Source of the DNA: an uncultured Clostridia bacterium
Lineage (GTDB): Bacteria > Bacillota > Clostridia > Oscillospirales > Ruminococcaceae
Direction: 5' to 3'
Assembly (NCBI GenBank): GCA_947627455.1
Contig: CANQWC010000002.1
Location: forward strand, 62,001-126,000
Length of the DNA: 64,000 nucleotides
The position numbers and the translations under genes were made by a program. Of this stretch, positions 5,832 through 13,274 are shown in pieces. The notes beneath the pieces were generated by a model. The model made no database searches, was not told where the DNA came from, and saw nothing but the letters and a program-made list of their open reading frames with translations. Position 1 is the stretch's first letter. Every line of letters begins with the position of its first letter.

Positions 5832-8351
5832 TCACCCTTTCGCCTCGTACCAGCTCTTTCCCGCATTGACCTCGGCGGTGAGCGGCACCGACAGGCTCAC
5901 GGCTTTCTGCATTTCCTCGGAAAGAACCCTCGCGGCGGCCTCGCGGCACTCTTCGGAAGACTCGACAATAAGCTCGTCATGCACCTGCAAGATCAGGTGT
6001 GCGTCGAGCTTTTCCTCTTTAAGGCGGCGATAAACCCTTATCATCGCGATCTTGATGATGTCTGCCGCGGTGCCCTGAATCGGGGCGTTCATCGCGGCGC
6101 GCTTGCCGAAAGCCTGCATAATTCTGTTCGAGGCCCGAAGCTCGGGGATATATCTTCTTCTGCCGAAGAGCGTTGTGACATATCCGTGCTCGGCCGCGAA
6201 ATTCACCGTGTCGGTCATGAATTTGTCAATCATCGGGTATGTCCCGAGGTAGTTCTTGATGTATCTGTCCGCCTCGGCGACGGTGCAGTTGATGTCCTTC
6301 GAGAGGCTGAACGCGCCGATTCCGTAGATGATTCCGAAGTTTACCGCTTTTGCGGCCCGTCTCATGTCTGGGTCGACGAAGTCCTCGGGAAGCCCGAACA
6401 CCTGCGAAGCCGTCCTTGTGTGAATATCCGTTCCCGATAAAAACGCACTGCGCATGTTCTCATCGCCGCTCATCGAGGCAAGAACCCTGAGCTCTATCTG
6501 GCTGTAGTCGGCGTCAAGCAGGGTTTTGCCCTCTGCCGCGATGAAGAATTTTCTCATATTTCTGCCGAGCTCCTTGCGGACGGGGATATTCTGCATATTC
6601 GGGTTTGAAGATGAAATTCTTCCCGTTCTCGTCTCGGTCTGTTTGAATTCCGAGCGCACCCTGCCGTCGGGGCAGACCTCTTCAAGAAGCCCGTAAACAT
6701 AGGTCGACAGCAGCTTCGAGAGCGTGCGATAGTCAAGAACATCTCTTGCGATGGGGTGCTTCGGCACAAGGCTTTCAAGAACATCGGCGTTGGTCGAGAG
6801 CCCGCGGTGGTTCTTCTTTCCGCTCGGAAGCCCCAGCTTTTCAAAGAGTATCTCTCCGAGCTGTTTTGACGAGTTGATGTTGAACTCCTCGCCCGCAAGA
6901 TGGTAAATTCGCTGTTCAAGCTCGTGAATGTCCGCCTTGAGGCCGTCGCCGAACGCCCTGATCCCGTCCGAATCTACCCGAACGCCCAAAACCTCCATCG
7001 AGGCGAGAACCTCGCAGAGCGGTTGCTCGATGTCGTAAAGCAGGCTCGACATTCCGCCCTCTTCGACCTCGGCTTTAAGCTTTTTCGCGAGGGCGGGCAG
7101 CGAAAAGATGTCGCCGTTTTCGGGGTCTTGATTATACGAAACGTTATTTGACCCGCAGAGATTACTTACAGTATAGTCTGTCGCCTGAGAATTTAGCAGA
7201 TACCCCGCCAAATCGCAGATAAACACCAGCCCTTTGAGCTCGGCGCCGTTTTCAAAACAGAGCTTATAGGCGAGCTTCGCCGAAAAGGCGGTCTTCTCGC
7301 CCTCGGCCGAGAGATAGGCAAGCACGGCGGCCTTATCTTCGGTGATGTAAACCGCATCGCCCGAAAAAACCTTTAGGGTCTTGCCGTCGAAGATGAAATA
7401 GCTCACGCCCGAGGGGATATTTTCGGCGTCGAGGGGCTTGACTTCGCGTGGCGCTTCGGGGGCGGGGGTCAGGGCTTCGGAGCGTATCGGCACCCGCCCG
7501 AGGTCAAGCTTTTCGAGCATTTTGTACATGTCAAGATCTGTCAGAAGCGCCGCGGCCGCCGAGGTGTCGGGCTCGCGAAGAAGATATTCCGACTTATCCT
7601 TCGGCACTGGGGCGTTTCTAACGATGGTCGCAAGCCATCGGCTCTGATAGGCAGAATCCTTGCCGTTTTGGAGCTTGGATTTCAGCCCCGCCGAGAGGTT
7701 TGCGCCGTCGAGGTTTTCATAGAGGTTGTCGACCGTGCCGAACTCGGCGATGAGCGATTTTGCGTACTTTTCGCCGATGCCGGGAACGCCCGGGATATTG
7801 TCCGAGGTATCGCCCATCAGCGCCTTTATTTCGATGAGCTGCAGGGGCTCTACGCCGTATTCCTCAAAGAAGCGGTCGCGGTCATAGGCCGATGTTTCGC
7901 GGTTTGTCGCAAGGAGCACCTTTGCGTTGCCCCCGATCAGCTGGAGGGTGTCGCGGTCGCCCGAGAGAATGAACACCTCGTCGTCATCGCCGCGAAAAAC
8001 CTCGGCGACAGAGCCGAGGATATCGTCAGCCTCAAAGCCCTCGCATTCAAGAATATTTACGCCGAGGTCGCGAAGAAGCTCCTTGACCTTCGGAAGCTGA
8101 AGCGCAAGGTCGTCGGGCATTCCCTTTCGGTTCGCCTTGTAAAAATCGCAGGCCTTGTGCCGAAAAGTCGGCGCTTTAAGGTCAAATGCAACCGCGACGC
8201 CGTCGGGGTTGAGCCGATCAAGCTCGCGAAGATAAACGTTCATGAAGCCCGTAACGGCGTTGGTCGGGAACCCCTTTGACGAGGTGAGGACCTTTATTCC
8301 GTAATAGGCGCGGTTCAGAACCGAGTTTCCGTCGATGACTAAAATTCGCAT
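5832..8351 (-). CDS. polA: DNA polymerase I
   Basis: An 839-residue family A polymerase for Okazaki-fragment maturation and repair synthesis. The N-terminal 5'-3' exonuclease/flap domain (about 1-290) shows ILVIDGNSVLNRAYYGI, EGFEADDILG and GDTSDNIPGVPGIGEK. The middle domain occupies the 3'-5' exonuclease position, but its first motif reads FIFDGKTL rather than DxE, so proofreading is probably lost, as in Bacillus and Thermus enzymes. The polymerase domain has motif A DADYSQIELRVL (from about 613), motif B RRAAKAVNFGIIYG and motif C QVHDELIVE (about 789). I chose the ATG at 8351 because MRILVIDGNS is the family start and it follows GAAAGGA. An upstream extension to 8456 lacks support. Confidence 0.96.
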   Translation of the reverse strand: MRILVIDGNSVLNRAYYGIKVLTSSKGFPTNAVTGFMNVYLRELDRLNPDGVAVAFDLKAPTFRHKACDFYKANRKGMPDDLALQLPKVKELLRDLGVNILECEGFEADDILGSVAEVFRGDDDEVFILSGDRDTLQLIGGNAKVLLATNRETSAYDRDRFFEEYGVEPLQLIEIKALMGDTSDNIPGVPGIGEKYAKSLIAEFGTVDNLYENLDGANLSAGLKSKLQNGKDSAYQSRWLATIVRNAPVPKDKSEYLLREPDTSAAAALLTDLDMYKMLEKLDLGRVPIRSEALTPAPEAPREVKPLDAENIPSGVSYFIFDGKTLKVFSGDAVYITEDKAAVLAYLSAEGEKTAFSAKLAYKLCFENGAELKGLVFICDLAGYLLNSQATDYTVSNLCGSNNVSYNQDPENGDIFSLPALAKKLKAEVEEGGMSSLLYDIEQPLCEVLASMEVLGVRVDSDGIRAFGDGLKADIHELEQRIYHLAGEEFNINSSKQLGEILFEKLGLPSGKKNHRGLSTNADVLESLVPKHPIARDVLDYRTLSKLLSTYVYGLLEEVCPDGRVRSEFKQTETRTGRISSSNPNMQNIPVRKELGRNMRKFFIAAEGKTLLDADYSQIELRVLASMSGDENMRSAFLSGTDIHTRTASQVFGLPEDFVDPDMRRAAKAVNFGIIYGIGAFSLSKDINCTVAEADRYIKNYLGTYPMIDKFMTDTVNFAAEHGYVTTLFGRRRYIPELRASNRIMQAFGKRAAMNAPIQGTAADIIKIAMIRVYRRLKEEKLDAHLILQVHDELIVESSEECREAAARVLSEEMQKAVSLSVPLTAEVNAGKSWYEAKG

Positions 8352-8469
8352 GGTCAGATTCCTTTCGGGGTTATTTGAGTACAGTATACCACAAATCCGC
8401 CCGATTTTAAAGCCCTCGCGGCAAAAATCCTTAAATTTTGCAAAAAGACTACACAAACGCGGATTTTTG

Positions 8470-8478
8470 TGTTATAAT
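8470..8478 (+). promoter_or_regulatory. extended -10 promoter of the dusB cluster
   Basis: TGTTATAAT (8470-8478) is a TGn-extended perfect -10. No good -35 lies at the expected distance. It sits 32 bp before the ATG at 8511 and points into the RNA-modification cluster. Confidence 0.6.
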
Positions 8479-8510
8479 GGTATTTGTGAAAATATGTGTG
8501 TGAGGTCGGA

Positions 8511-9488
8511 ATGGATCATATAGAAATCGGAAAGGTTAAAATTGAAAGGCTCTGCGCGCTTTCGCCGATGGCTTCGGTTGCCGATCGGGCTTACCGCGAA
8601 ATTTGCCGAGAATTCGGCGCAAGCTATCTTGTCAGCGAGATGGTCTCGGCAAAGGGGCTTTGCTACTCGGGCGCGGGTTCTCTCGAGCTATGCGAGGTTT
8701 ATGACTCGGAGCGGCCCTATGCGATTCAGCTTTTCGGCGAAGAGCCCGAATTCATGGGGCGGGCGGTAGAGATAGTCAACCGCTTTAAGCCCGATATCAT
8801 CGACATAAACATGGGCTGCCCCGTCGCGAAGGTCGTGAACCAAGGCGGCGGAAGCGCCCTCATGAAAACTCCCGAGCTTGCGGCAGAGCTTGTTCGGGCG
8901 GCGGTCTCGGCGGCCGATTGCCCCGTGACGGTGAAATTCCGCTCGGGCTGGGACAGCGAGCATATCAACGCGGCGGAATTCGGCGTGATGATGGAGCAGG
9001 CGGGGGCCTCGGCAATAGCAATTCACCCGAGGACGCGAAACCAAATGTATTCGGACAGGGCCGATTGGGGCGTTATCCGCGAGGTCAAGAAGGCCGTAAA
9101 TGTGCCCGTCATCGGCAACGGCGACATCACAAGCGGCGAAAGCGCCAAGAGAATGTATGACGAAACGGGCTGCGACCTTGTCTCGCTGGCGAGGGGCTCG
9201 AACGGGCGGCCGTGGGTTTTTAAGGAGATAAAGCATTATCTTGAAACGGGCGAGAGCCTTCCCGAGCCGAGCCTTGAAGAGCGGCTTGAGATAATGCTTC
9301 GGCATGTCGACAGGCTCATCGCCTATAAGGGCGAGGCCCAAGGCGTTCGCGAGGCGCGAAAGAATGTTGCGTGGTATTTAAAAGGTATTCGCGGGGCGGC
9401 GGCCTTTCGCAACGAATCGGCGGGGCTTGTCACCCGAGACGACATACTTCGGCTCTGCGGGGAGGTTTTGAAGAGTGCCTCAGAATGA
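8511..9488 (+). CDS. dusB: tRNA-dihydrouridine synthase (DusB family)
   Basis: A 325-residue flavoprotein that reduces uridine to dihydrouridine in the tRNA D-loop with FMN and NADPH. Visible family marks are the start LSPMASVADRAYREICREFG, the catalytic-cysteine loop DINMGCPVAKVV, the FMN/phosphate strand VPVIGNGDI, and the C-terminal helical tRNA-binding domain ending in CGEVLK. I prefer the ATG at 8511, with GAGG upstream. A GTG at 8496 would add five residues. The downstream methyltransferase overlaps it by 14 bp, so they are translationally coupled. This is the first gene of a cluster of translation-related modification enzymes. Confidence 0.93.
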   Translation: MDHIEIGKVKIERLCALSPMASVADRAYREICREFGASYLVSEMVSAKGLCYSGAGSLELCEVYDSERPYAIQLFGEEPEFMGRAVEIVNRFKPDIIDINMGCPVAKVVNQGGGSALMKTPELAAELVRAAVSAADCPVTVKFRSGWDSEHINAAEFGVMMEQAGASAIAIHPRTRNQMYSDRADWGVIREVKKAVNVPVIGNGDITSGESAKRMYDETGCDLVSLARGSNGRPWVFKEIKHYLETGESLPEPSLEERLEIMLRHVDRLIAYKGEAQGVREARKNVAWYLKGIRGAAAFRNESAGLVTRDDILRLCGEVLKSASE

Positions 9489-10185
9489 TGAAATTTCGGT
9501 CGAGGAGCTCGGCGGCGGCTTTAAGGTCGCGATATCGAAGGAGCACCGCTTCGGTACCGACGCTTTTTTGCTGGCCGATTTTGCCGCGCCGAAGCGAAAG
9601 GACAGGTGTCTTGACCTATGCTCGGGCAACGGGATAGTCGGGCTTCTGATGCTTCGGGACTTTCAGCCCGATGAGGTCTGGGCGGCAGAGATTCAGAAAA
9701 GCGCTCACGAGCTTGCGATGATGTCTAAGGAGCTTTCGGGCGCGGGAAATTTTTTCCCGATAAACGCCGATTTAAGGGCTTGGCGGGGCGAGCGTCAGTT
9801 TGACGTTATAACCTGCAACCCGCCCTATAAGCGGGGCGGCACGGGCGCTGAGTCATCGAGCAGGGCGGAGGCCGTCGCGAGGCATGAGATAGAATGCACG
9901 GTCTATGACGTCTGCGAGGCGGCAAAGAGGAATCTTCGGTTCGGCGGGCGGCTTTGCATTTGCAATCGGCCCGAGAGGCTCGCCGACTGCATCGGGGCGA
10001 TGAGGAAAAACGGCATCGAGCCGAAGAGATTAAGAACGGTTCACAAAAACGCCGATTCGGCGGCTTGGCTGATACTCCTTGAGGGGCGGCTCGGCGGCTC
10101 GGGGTTCATGAAGATAGAAAGGCCGCTTTTGGTCCTTGAAAACGGGGAATACTCAAAAGAGATGAAAAGGATATATCGGCTGTAG
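9475..10185 (+). CDS. tRNA1(Val) (adenine-N6)-methyltransferase family (YabB/YfiC, TrmN6-like)
   Basis: A 236-residue class I SAM-dependent methyltransferase. The SAM loop CLDLCSGNGIVG (about 46-57) and the adenine-N6 catalytic motif NPPY (115-118, CNPPYKRGG) identify the YfiC/YabB family, which modifies A37 of tRNA1(Val) in E. coli. It starts with GTG inside the dusB 3' end. No ATG in this frame fits better. In Bacillus the equivalent yabB lies just upstream of yabC (rsmI). Here one flavoprotein gene and a cloverleaf element lie between the two. The exact tRNA substrate in this organism is inferred. Confidence 0.85.
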   Translation: MPQNDEISVEELGGGFKVAISKEHRFGTDAFLLADFAAPKRKDRCLDLCSGNGIVGLLMLRDFQPDEVWAAEIQKSAHELAMMSKELSGAGNFFPINADLRAWRGERQFDVITCNPPYKRGGTGAESSSRAEAVARHEIECTVYDVCEAAKRNLRFGGRLCICNRPERLADCIGAMRKNGIEPKRLRTVHKNADSAAWLILLEGRLGGSGFMKIERPLLVLENGEYSKEMKRIYRL

Positions 10186-10198
10186 CGGGGAATTAAGG

Positions 10199-10298
10199 CG
10201 AGGCGCCCCGCGGCCGCGGCTTCGCCGCGGCCTGTGCGCTTCGGCGAAGCCGAAGCGCACGCCCGCCCGCTCCGCGGGCGGGCGCGGGGCGCCCCCTC
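10199..10298 (+). repeat. four-armed self-complementary (cloverleaf) element 1
   Basis: The gap between two co-directional genes is filled by a perfectly packed cruciform. The outer stem is 10 bp (10202-10211 with 10284-10293), extended by CGAG/CTCG across a small bulge. Arm 1 has 9 bp (10212-10232, loop TTC), arm 2 has 12 bp (10234-10260, loop GAA), and arm 3 has 10 bp (10261-10283, loop TCC). Only T10233 is unpaired at the junction. It is about 90% G+C. No T-run follows, so it is not a standard terminator. See the related element at 12114-12201. Confidence 0.9.
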
Positions 10299-10321
10299 GG
10301 TATAAGACACGGAGGCAGTTT

Positions 10322-10837
10322 ATGGAATTCAGAAAAATGCGGCGCTCGGCTCAGGAGCTCTCCCGAAGCGAGGCTGAAAAGCTTCTTAAAGCCGCTTCGC
10401 ACGGCGTTTTGGCGGTTTCGGGCGATGGCGGTTATCCCTACGCCGTGCCGATGAGCTTTGCGTTTGATGGCGGAAAAATCTACCTTCATTCGGCGGCAGT
10501 CGGCCATAAAATCGAGGCGATAAGGCGCGAGCCGAAGGTCTCGTTTTGCGTTGTAACGCGCGACAGCGTCATTCCCGAGAAATACACCACCGCCTTCGAG
10601 AGCGTCATCGTCTTCGGCAGGGCGGAGATTTTAGAGGGCGATAATGCCCTTGCCGCGATGGAAGCCCTCGCGAAAAAATATCACCCGAACGGCACTCAAA
10701 AAAGCCGCGACGACGAAATCTCGGGCGCGATGGGAAGGTTCTGCGCGATAGCGATAACTCCCGAACACATCAGCGGAAAAATCGGCAGGGAGCTTTTAAA
10801 AGAGGAGGGAAGCCGATGTCGGGAAAACTCTATATAG
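10322..10837 (+). CDS. pyridoxamine 5'-phosphate oxidase-like FMN flavoprotein (NimA type)
   Basis: A 171-residue split-barrel flavoprotein. The pattern MRRSAQELS, GVLAVSGDGGYPYAVPM, IYLHSAAVGHKIEAI and VSFCVVTRD is typical of the NimA/pyridoxamine-phosphate-oxidase-like group that binds FMN. Members include nitroimidazole reductases and many proteins of unknown substrate, so the substrate here cannot be named. A good GGAGG site lies eight bases before the ATG, immediately after cloverleaf element 1. Its 3' end overlaps rsmI by 22 bp, so the two are coupled in translation. It has no evident functional tie to rRNA methylation and may be a passenger in the operon. Confidence 0.85.
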   Translation: MEFRKMRRSAQELSRSEAEKLLKAASHGVLAVSGDGGYPYAVPMSFAFDGGKIYLHSAAVGHKIEAIRREPKVSFCVVTRDSVIPEKYTTAFESVIVFGRAEILEGDNALAAMEALAKKYHPNGTQKSRDDEISGAMGRFCAIAITPEHISGKIGRELLKEEGSRCRENSI

Positions 10838-11655
10838 TCGGCACGCCGATAGGCAACCTCGGCGATATAACTCTGCGGGCGCTTGAGACGCTCAAGGCGG
10901 TCGATTTCATCGCGGCCGAGGACACACGCGTCACCCAGAAGCTTCTTCTTCATTTCGGGATAAAAAAGCCGCTTGTGAGCTATCACGAGCACAACAGAAA
11001 ATATGTCGGCGGCAGCATCGCCGAGAGAATTTTAAGCGGCGAAACCTGCGCCGTAGTCACCGACGCGGGCATGCCCTGCATATCCGACCCCGGGGAAGAC
11101 CTTGTTCGGCTCTGCGCCGAAAGGGGCATACCCGTTGAAGTTGTCCCCGGGCCGAGCGCGGCGGTCTCTGCGCTTGCGATAAGCGGGCTCGACACCTCAA
11201 AATTCGCGTTCGAGGGCTTTTTGTCGACCGCCCCGAGTTCTCGCCGAGAGGCCCTTGAAAAGGCATCGAAAGAAGAGCGCACGCTGATTTTCTATGAGGC
11301 GCCGCACAAGCTTGTCGCTACGCTCGGCGACCTTTACAGGTGCTTCGGCGAGCGAAAAATCTCGATTTGCCGAGAGATGACCAAGCTTCACGAAGAGGTC
11401 ATTCGCACGACGCTTTCGGCGGCGGTGAACCTCTATGACGACGAAAAAAACAAGCCTCGCGGCGAGTTTGTGCTCATCGTCGAGGGCTTTAAGGCCGAGC
11501 AGGAGCCCGAAATTTCTCTTGAAAGCGCGCTCGAAAGGGCAAAGGGCCTTATCGCGGGCGGAACGAAAGCCACCGAGGCCTGCCGCGAAATCGCGAAGAC
11601 GGCGGGCTTTTCAAAGAGCGAGCTCTATTCCGCGCTTCTGGCGGGAAAGGAATAA
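10816..11655 (+). CDS. rsmI: 16S rRNA (cytidine1402-2'-O)-methyltransferase
   Basis: A 279-residue tetrapyrrole-methylase-fold enzyme that methylates the ribose of C1402 in the ribosomal P site. Family marks are LYIVGTPIGNLGDITLRAL at the start, DFIAAEDTRVTQKLL, SYHEHN, VTDAGMPCISDPG (about 76-88) and VPGPSAAVSALAISGL, then a C-terminal helical region that normally aids RNA binding. The ATG follows GAGGAGGG inside the end of the flavoprotein gene. The stop codon is directly followed by the next ATG at 11656, so it is tightly coupled to rimI. Confidence 0.95.
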   Translation: MSGKLYIVGTPIGNLGDITLRALETLKAVDFIAAEDTRVTQKLLLHFGIKKPLVSYHEHNRKYVGGSIAERILSGETCAVVTDAGMPCISDPGEDLVRLCAERGIPVEVVPGPSAAVSALAISGLDTSKFAFEGFLSTAPSSRREALEKASKEERTLIFYEAPHKLVATLGDLYRCFGERKISICREMTKLHEEVIRTTLSAAVNLYDDEKNKPRGEFVLIVEGFKAEQEPEISLESALERAKGLIAGGTKATEACREIAKTAGFSKSELYSALLAGKE

Positions 11656-12111
11656 ATGGACATAATAAGAAAAATGACCGTCGCCGACGTCGACGGCGTG
11701 TGCGCCATCGAGCGGGAATGTTTCACTTCCGAGGCGTGGCCCCGCGAAGATTTTGAAGCCCTCTGCGGCGATTTCGGCGAGGTTTATACCGCGCTGGTCT
11801 ACCTCTGCGGCGGCGAGGTAAAGGGCTATATCGCGGGGAGCAGCGTTTTGGGCGAGCTTGAAATTTTCTCCGTCGCGGTCGACAAAACATTTCGGCGGCG
11901 GGGCGTCGCAAAAGCCTTAATCGCTGAGCTTGAGCGCCTTGAAGCCCCCGAGACAGCCTATCTTGAAGTTCGCGAATCGAACGCCCCCGCACGGAGCTTA
12001 TACGCGTCGCTCGGGTTTAAAGAATACGGGCGGAGACAGAGCTATTACAGCTCGCCCGAGGAAGACGCGGTGCTCATGAGAAAGGAATACAACGGCTCGG
12101 GCGAGCTGTAA
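11656..12111 (+). CDS. rimI: ribosomal protein alanine N-acetyltransferase (GNAT family)
   Basis: A 151-residue GNAT acetyltransferase. The acetyl-CoA pyrophosphate loop RRRGVAKALI lies at about 80-89 after the strand IFSVAVD, and YLEVRESNAPARSLYASLGF is the RimI-like C-terminal half that precedes the catalytic tyrosine region. RimI acetylates the N-terminal alanine of ribosomal protein S18. Placement just before tsaD is the common Firmicutes arrangement (often tsaE-tsaB-rimI-tsaD), which supports the assignment. tsaE and tsaB are absent here. There is no gap to rsmI upstream, and cloverleaf element 2 follows immediately. Confidence 0.88.
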   Translation: MDIIRKMTVADVDGVCAIERECFTSEAWPREDFEALCGDFGEVYTALVYLCGGEVKGYIAGSSVLGELEIFSVAVDKTFRRRGVAKALIAELERLEAPETAYLEVRESNAPARSLYASLGFKEYGRRQSYYSSPEEDAVLMRKEYNGSGEL

Positions 12112-12113
12112 AC

Positions 12114-12201
12114 GGGGCAAAGCCCGAACCGCTGACGCGGTTCCCGCGCCGCTTCGCGGCGCGGCACGGCGGGCCGCAGGCCCGCCGTGGGGCTTCGCCC
12201 C
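12114..12201 (+). repeat. four-armed self-complementary (cloverleaf) element 2
   Basis: Starts 3 bp after the rimI stop. The outer stem is 12 positions (12114-12125 with 12190-12201, one A-C mismatch). Arm 1 has 7 bp (12126-12143, loop TGAC), arm 2 has 9 bp (12144-12164, loop TTC), and arm 3 has 11 bp (12165-12189, loop GCA). Every base outside the three loops and the single mismatch is paired. The arms share no sequence with element 1 at 10199-10298, yet the geometry is the same. A small CGCC/GGCG hairpin follows at 12203-12212. Confidence 0.92.
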
Positions 12202-12242
12202 TCGCCAAGGCGCCATCTTACCACATTGAAAGAAGTGATCAC

Positions 12243-13274
12243 TTGAAAATTTTAGCGATTGAATCCTCCTGCGACGAGACCGCAGCGTCGGTTGTCGAGG
12301 ACGGCAGAAAGGTCCTTTCGGATATCGTCGCCTCTCAGGTCGAAGAGCACAAGCTCTACGGCGGCGTTGTGCCCGAGATCGCCTCGCGAAGACATATCGA
12401 GAGTATCAGCGGCGTTGTTTCCGAGGCTCTTTCCGAGGCAAACCTCGGCTTTGACGGCATCGACGCCGTCGCCGTGACCTATGCCCCGGGGCTCATCGGC
12501 GCGCTGCTTGTCGGCGTAAGCTATGCCAAGGGCCTCGCGATGATGACCGAGAAACCCCTTGTGCCCGTTCACCACATCGCGGGGCATATCGCCGCGAATT
12601 ACATCACCCACCCCGACCTCGAGCCGCCGTTTTTGTGCCTTGTCGTGAGCGGAGGGCATAGCCACATCGTCGAGGTAAAAAGCTATACCGAATATCGGGT
12701 GATCGGCCGAACCCGCGACGACGCGGCGGGCGAGTGCTTCGACAAGGTCGCAAGGGTGCTCGGCTTCCCCTACCCCGGGGGAAAATACATCGACGAGGCG
12801 GCCAAGCGCGGCAGAAAAACCGCTTACAGCTTCACCCACCCGAAGCTCTCGGGCTGCGAGTACGACTTCTCGTTCTCGGGGCTGAAAACCGCGGTGATAA
12901 ACCTTGTTCACACCGCCTCTCAGCGCGGCGAAACCGTTTCGGCCGATGACCTTGCGGCGTCGTTTCAGAAGACCGTCGCCGATATTCTGGGTGAAAAGCT
13001 CTTCGCGGCGGCAAAGGCCCTCGGCAGCAAAAAGCTTGTTATCGCGGGGGGCGTCTCGGCGAATTCGGGCATTCGCGAGAAGATGAAAAAGGTTGCCGAT
13101 TCCCTCGGGGCGGCGCTCTACATGCCCGAGCTGAAATACTGCGGCGACAATGCCGCGATGATAGGCGCTCAGGCGTATTATGATTTTCTTGCGGGTCGGC
13201 GGGCCGATGAATCGCTCAACGCCGCGGCGACCCTTTCGCTTGAAGACATCTCAACAGAATTCGGGAGGCAGTGA
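12243..13274 (+). CDS. tsaD: tRNA N6-adenosine threonylcarbamoyltransferase
   Basis: A 343-residue ASKHA-fold enzyme that transfers threonylcarbamoyl onto A37 of ANN-decoding tRNAs (t6A) with TsaB and TsaE. It begins ILAIESSCDETAAS, the family signature. The metal ligands H111 and H115 lie in VHHIAGH. The later blocks VVSGGHSHIVEV, DDAAGECFDKVAR, GGVSANSGIR and YCGDNAAMIG are all present, so it looks intact. I start it at the TTG at 12243, because the signature lies only five residues in and no ATG is available. The TTG start and weak ribosome site suggest modest translation. Its stop overlaps the next start as TGATG. TrmO at 52.1-52.8 kb would act on the t6A product. Confidence 0.96.
   Translation: MKILAIESSCDETAASVVEDGRKVLSDIVASQVEEHKLYGGVVPEIASRRHIESISGVVSEALSEANLGFDGIDAVAVTYAPGLIGALLVGVSYAKGLAMMTEKPLVPVHHIAGHIAANYITHPDLEPPFLCLVVSGGHSHIVEVKSYTEYRVIGRTRDDAAGECFDKVARVLGFPYPGGKYIDEAAKRGRKTAYSFTHPKLSGCEYDFSFSGLKTAVINLVHTASQRGETVSADDLAASFQKTVADILGEKLFAAAKALGSKKLVIAGGVSANSGIREKMKKVADSLGAALYMPELKYCGDNAAMIGAQAYYDFLAGRRADESLNAAATLSLEDISTEFGRQ

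Noticed and set aside
10186-10321. Cloverleaf element 1 as a rho-independent terminator or a tRNA gene
   Set aside because: No T-run follows, arms are too long and G+C too high for a tRNA, and there is no T-loop or anticodon-like seven-base loop. It is therefore listed as a structured repeat, not an RNA gene.
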